Of a DNA stretch of 64,000 bases, positions 60,313 through 64,000 are shown one piece after another. The notes under the pieces are model-generated. The model saw only the letters and a program-made list of their open reading frames with translations, had not been told where the DNA came from and searched no databases. The DNA comes from Pelodera strongyloides (Eukaryota > Nematoda > Chromadorea > Rhabditida > Rhabditidae): contig JAANDG010000014.1 in the NCBI GenBank assembly GCA_036852015.1, positions 186,001 through 250,000 of the forward strand, given 5' to 3'. Position 1 is the first letter of the stretch. Each line of letters starts with the position of its first letter. A program made the position numbers and the translations under genes.

Positions 60313-62704
60313 TCAGCGAACTGGTAGAATCCCGGACTTCCGCAAGGGGAGAATAACCGGACCTCCGGTAGAAGAAACGATCGAGCGAGAGGTCACCTGA
60401 TCTAAAATCAATGACATTTATTCTAAACATACACATGTAAATTAGTTGTGTGATTCCACGTTTATCTGTAAACCAGCCGTTCGGGCTCTTCTCCGACGGG
60501 AGGAATCGGCCTTCGGCCGCTTGTTACCCTATTAAAAGCCCATTCGCACTGATTGGCCAATATGATATATTGGGCGTGACAATTGCGATATTGGTCAGCA
60601 ACTGGCGCGACGATTGCTGGACATCTCCTATCTCCGGCTCAGGAAAATATCGCATCCTACGGCATTCGGTAATTTCTACAAAGGTAAAGGGGCAACTGTC
60701 GCTATTCCGTCTCCTCGTTCTTCTTCGTTCATATTCTTCCCTTGTATGCCTCCCTATGAATCATCTAATTGTTGAGATGCGATCCATTATGGGAGAAGAT
60801 TATAGATAGTAAGGGTAGATCTTCGAGCATTTACGACTCCCGGAATAAACATCAAAGATACAGATGTAATGTTTTGTCTTGTATTCCAGTGTGATGTATG
60901 TATGTCCTTGTTTGTAGGTAATCAATCCGCCCTGATGATGTCGTAATGACGAAACGTTGGCAATAAAGACAATTTTACATCTGTGTCTTTGATGTTTATT
61001 CCGGGAGTCGTAAATGCTCGAAGATCTACCCTTACAATCATCTAATTTAAGACTGCTTATATCTGTTTGCCATTGAAGGTGCTCTATGTAGAACACAGAG
61101 GGTTGCCCGTATAATAAGCTAGCATAGCTCATCTGCTCAACATGTAGAGGGTTGGTCTGTGAATCCAGAGATTGGGTCGATTGTGAATAGAAACTTTTTG
61201 TTATGAAAAGATTTCGTTGTGGAGACACAAAAAAAGTAAACTATTATCCTTTATATAATAAGATGACACATCGGGTATAATTCCTATATAGTAAAAAAAA
61301 CTACCAACCGGTTGAACGGGCTACCATCGGCGTCTTGAACTTGAACAGAGAAACCGAATAGATTCTATATGGTTTATGGAAGACAAGTGTGAAGAGAGAA
61401 GATATTGCGCCATGAAGACCGAATAGGAGCGTCATTGCGTGAGCACAGTAGGCCACATCTGTAGAAAACGAAACAGTATGTTGACATGACGGGGACTATT
61501 CCCGGGCAAGCACTTCTCAGGCCCAACATTTAGTTATGCCACAAAAATTTCCCATGAGCGACGAAATTTTTTATTGGATTACTCTTTCCGATGCCCTACT
61601 TGCAAACAGCGAAAATGCTGAAGAACCGGGATACTTACACCTATTTTGTTGACGCACTTTTGACAAAAAGTTGTTTGAATAGAAGAAATGTTTCGAGCTG
61701 TTTTGACAGAAGTTAGGACAAACACTGAAAGGCTCAGACCCACGTAAACAAGGTTATAATATATTTTGCTACCACAAAGCCTCAGTTTTTCGCAATTTTG
61801 ATAGCGGAAACCGCATTCCGGAAACGGAAACCGCGGAAACCGGAATTTATTGGCAAGACTAGATGCCCAGATATGAACCGTACATTGATGGTCAAACAAC
61901 CACTGGGTATTGTTGTTAAAAGCCAATGTACGAGACATTTGCATGGAAAATCAACGCAAGTAGCAGACTTTCATGCAGATCCTGCAACTGTCTCACCATG
62001 GCACTCAAACAAATACCCGGCGGCTGTTTACCACTGTTCATACCTGAGGATGCGATAACTTCCACAACTCGCTGGAGTAAGGTCGCTATCAGAATTGCTA
62101 ATACATGGAGCTTTGGCATGTAAAAATTTAGAAAATTTAGCATGACTTTTTTTATGTGGGTCCGCGCCTTTAAAGGAAGGCCGTCACTTCAAAATCAACT
62201 TTTTTATTCGATTTTTATTAGATGCAAGCGGATTTATAAAACAATATGCAACCCATAAAAATCCACATAAAATGGAACTCAGGGAGAGAAATCAATGAGC
62301 ATGAGTTTTGATAAATGACCGACGCCGGTGCATATATGCAATTGCCAGGGGTACTTGGAGAGTGAACAGCCTGCAGTGTTACACCTGGCGCGTGGTTTAT
62401 CACTGCAGGGTATTTATTATGAAACTCTATACGGGCAATTATAAACTACGGTATATAAGTAAAAGTCATAAACAGGGATTTCTCTCCCTGAGTTCGTTTT
62501 GCCGTACTTTGGCGCTGGAATCGTCGTTTTCTTCACATACTTGAACAATTAATGAAAAGCCAATAAAAAATACGAATTTGTAGTGACTGCGATCCTTTAA
62601 GGCCTTCATGAATACAACTTACCGGGTGTAAATGAGAGATCTTTGAAGAAAATGGCGACCGCCATTAAACAGGGACACACGGCGGTAATAACAGGAATCA
62701 GGAG
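60313..62704 (-). CDS. Srh-type chemoreceptor G, 3' part only
   Basis: Three exons match gene F in length and phase: 62704-62623 (TM6, LLIPVITAVCP), 61458-61309 (TM7, LFGLHGAISSLFTLVFHKPYR) and 60401-60313 (tail ending GILPVR). All three frames are intact. Homology with F continues to about 62830 and then stops at the ORF-element copy, so the 5' exons are either deleted or lie beyond the window. The tail exon reads SSTGGPVILP in both genes and ends at the same TGA, which supports it as coding despite its weak GTTGGT donor. Confidence 0.65.
60541..60670. mobile_element. fragment of a family D element, inverted
   Basis: CAATATGATATATTGGGCGTGACAATTGCGATATTGG-type sequence matches the reverse complement of the centre of 59779-60117. 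Lies in the last intron of gene G. Confidence 0.7.
60811..61033. mobile_element. TA-flanked fold-back element with hammerhead-like core
   Basis: Arms of about 58 bp: AGGGTAGATCTTCGAGCATT ... and the complement ending GATCTACCCT. Flanked by TA on both sides. The unpaired centre contains CTGATGA (60932-60938), a short GTC/GAC stem, then GAAAC (60951-60955) and AATAAA. Confidence 0.75.
61727..62173. mobile_element. family K fold-back element (GPCR G intron)
   Basis: Left AAGGCTCAGACCCACGTAAA, right TTTATGTGGGTCCGCGCCT-TTAA. The corresponding right end in gene F is at about 51391-51415 (GTCTGAGCCTTTAA). Confidence 0.65.
62170..62600. mobile_element. family E fold-back element (GPCR G intron)
   Basis: TTAA at 62170-62173 and 62597-62600; AGGAAGGCCGTCACTTCAAA at the left and TTTGTAGTGACTGCGATCCT at the right. 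Gene F has a single CTTTAAGGCCTTCAT at this place, an empty site. Confidence 0.85.
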
Positions 62705-62905
62705 CTGAAACGATAATAGTTATTAGGATTGCTAAAGAGTCTAAAAATTCTCATGAATCATCGAACACTGATGTCTATCCTTACTCAATGTTTCCTTCAA
62801 TTTTTCCTTCATTAGGTTTCATTAGATTCGTTAGGTTTTGACCCCTCTCCTCTAACTATTCGACCCCTCTAACCCGACACTGAGCGGTCGCATCACCCCG
62901 CCGTA

Positions 62906-63804
62906 ATGAGCTACCCTAATATTCATCTTGAATCCACACCGGTTTCCCGCACAGATATTCTTATTCGCCTGAACATTCAACTATCCATCTCCGAACTTTT
63001 CACCGATTTGAATTCTTTTGTCCGTGAAGAAATTGCCGAAGGATTTCGAAGGAATGAGCTCAAGGGCCATTTCGTCATCTTGTCTTAAAGGGTCAAGTCC
63101 ACCGTTTTGAACCCATATTTATTATTTGTTCATAATTTTGTAAAGGGAGTTTATTATAAAATATACACACTGTGTTTGAACTGGCTTCACCATCGCGAAG
63201 CATGTCACGTAAGTTTTCCTTACAGAGTATACAGTATGGAGAAGCAATTGCACCCTTATTTCCTTATTGTGCGTGTCCCGGGGGCTGGCTATACAGTCAC
63301 ATAGGGAAATAAGGTTGCAATTGCTTTTCCAAACTGTATACTCTGTTAGGAAAACGTACGTGAAAAGCTTCGTTATGGTAAAGCCAGTTCAAACTCAGTG
63401 TGTGTATTTTATAATAAACACCGTTTACAAAAATTATGAAGAAATAATGAATATAGGTTTAAAACGGTGGGCCCTTTAAACGCAAAGGAAAGCAATCGGA
63501 TGAGTATTGATTTTGATATTTCTCAAAATGTCATCACTCACCCGATTCTTTCAATGTTATTGGCCGCCTTGGAAAATATCGTAATTTTCCTCGCCCTATA
63601 TTATGCCGTATGAAACCCGGTTTTGCCTTGCCAATTTTTAAGGACCTGGCCGAACGACTGAAGAAGACTCCGGATCTTGCCCATATCAATATTCGTCGTG
63701 TTGAAACTGCGAAGCAGAGCCATGAAGGTTACCTACGTCGACAAGCTGCTCGTGATCTACAATCAGGTGCACCACAAGGCCCTGTCACCATCCACCCTTA
63801 TTGA
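62906..63804 (+). pseudogene. ORF1-like protein, second copy, interrupted
   Basis: The N-terminal part (MSYPNIHLESTPVSRTDILI to FRRNELKGHFVIL) and C-terminal part (SPDSFNVIGRLGK to the stop at 63804) align with the 13.5 kb copy. The gene is broken by a 395-bp fold-back element and by a small deletion with frameshift just after SIDFD. Confidence 0.8.
63085..63479. mobile_element. family M fold-back element inside the ORF1-like gene
   Basis: TTAA at 63085-63088 and 63476-63479; ends AGGGTCAAGTCCACCGTTTT and AAAACGGTGGGCCCT. Long arms include GAAGCAATTGCACCCTTATT and its inverse; the TTGCACCCTTATTTC word is also at the centre of the family B copy at 9049-9466. Confidence 0.9.
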
Positions 63805-64000
63805 ACTCTCACGTTCTGCAACCCATCAGTAATTGTTGCCCATTGATGAACCACCTGTGCCCTCCTGTGGCCCCTTGTCAGTAATGGATGTTTTTCTACG
63901 CATTTCCATCTTAGGGTGCCTTTTGATTATATGTTATTTATGTAAACCTTTATTATTAATAAATAAACCTTTAAAAAACTGTATCGGGGTCTACTCACAC

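Larger units (their letters stand above)
62830..63965 (+). mobile_element. short second copy of the ORF1-like element
   Basis: Starts with a pyrimidine-rich leader and GAGCGGTCG as in copy 1, contains the ORF (62906-63804), and ends CTTAGGGTGCCTTTTG...AATAAATAAACC. Only about 170 bp separate ORF stop and 3' end, so this is an internally deleted or minimal form. Confidence 0.6.

Overview
The window reads as nuclear DNA of a free-living or parasitic rhabditid-type nematode. Evidence: TTTTCAG/TTTTAG splice acceptors, many ~50-350 bp introns, acceptor-like sites just 5' of start codons (possible spliced-leader sites), and seven serpentine chemoreceptor genes of nematode-specific families (Srsx, Srh/Sri-like, Str). 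No species can be named from sequence alone. All gene models below were assembled by hand from splice signals, reading-frame phase and comparison between paralogues inside the window.

Layout. 1.5-6.0 kb (+): two tandem five-exon secreted pepsin-type aspartic proteases with identical exon lengths. 7.1-10.0 kb (-): an Srsx-type GPCR. 11.2-32.9 kb (-): three tandem Srh/Sri-like GPCR paralogues (called B, C, D here) with identical exon structure; B is stretched to 12 kb by an ~8 kb insertion in intron 3 that carries its own genes on the opposite strand. 35.3-38.1 kb (-): a short carboxylesterase-like gene ending in a membrane anchor. 39.6-44.8 kb (+): a 13-exon SLC2-type sugar transporter. 45.6-48.3 kb (-): a Str-type GPCR. 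50.0-55.7 kb (-): an Srh-like GPCR (F) with a Ty3/gypsy fragment in one intron. 60.3-62.7 kb (-): the 3' exons of a duplicate of F (G), cut off towards the window end by a second copy of the ORF element found in the 8 kb insertion.

The dominant non-genic signal is a set of fold-back (MITE-like) elements. At least a dozen sequence families with unrelated interiors share the terminal bases TTAA-AG(G/C). They lie mainly in introns and 5' flanks of the GPCR genes, often joined end to end through a single shared TTAA. The paralogous gene copies supply natural empty sites. Other mobile DNA: a non-autonomous hAT with a perfect 8-bp target duplication, a TA-flanked fold-back element with a hammerhead-like core, an LTR/gypsy relic, and tRNA-like sequences.

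The genes do not form one pathway. The proteases, esterase and transporter are plausible gut or surface functions; the GPCRs are a chemosensory cluster expanding by tandem and segmental duplication while being loaded with mobile elements.
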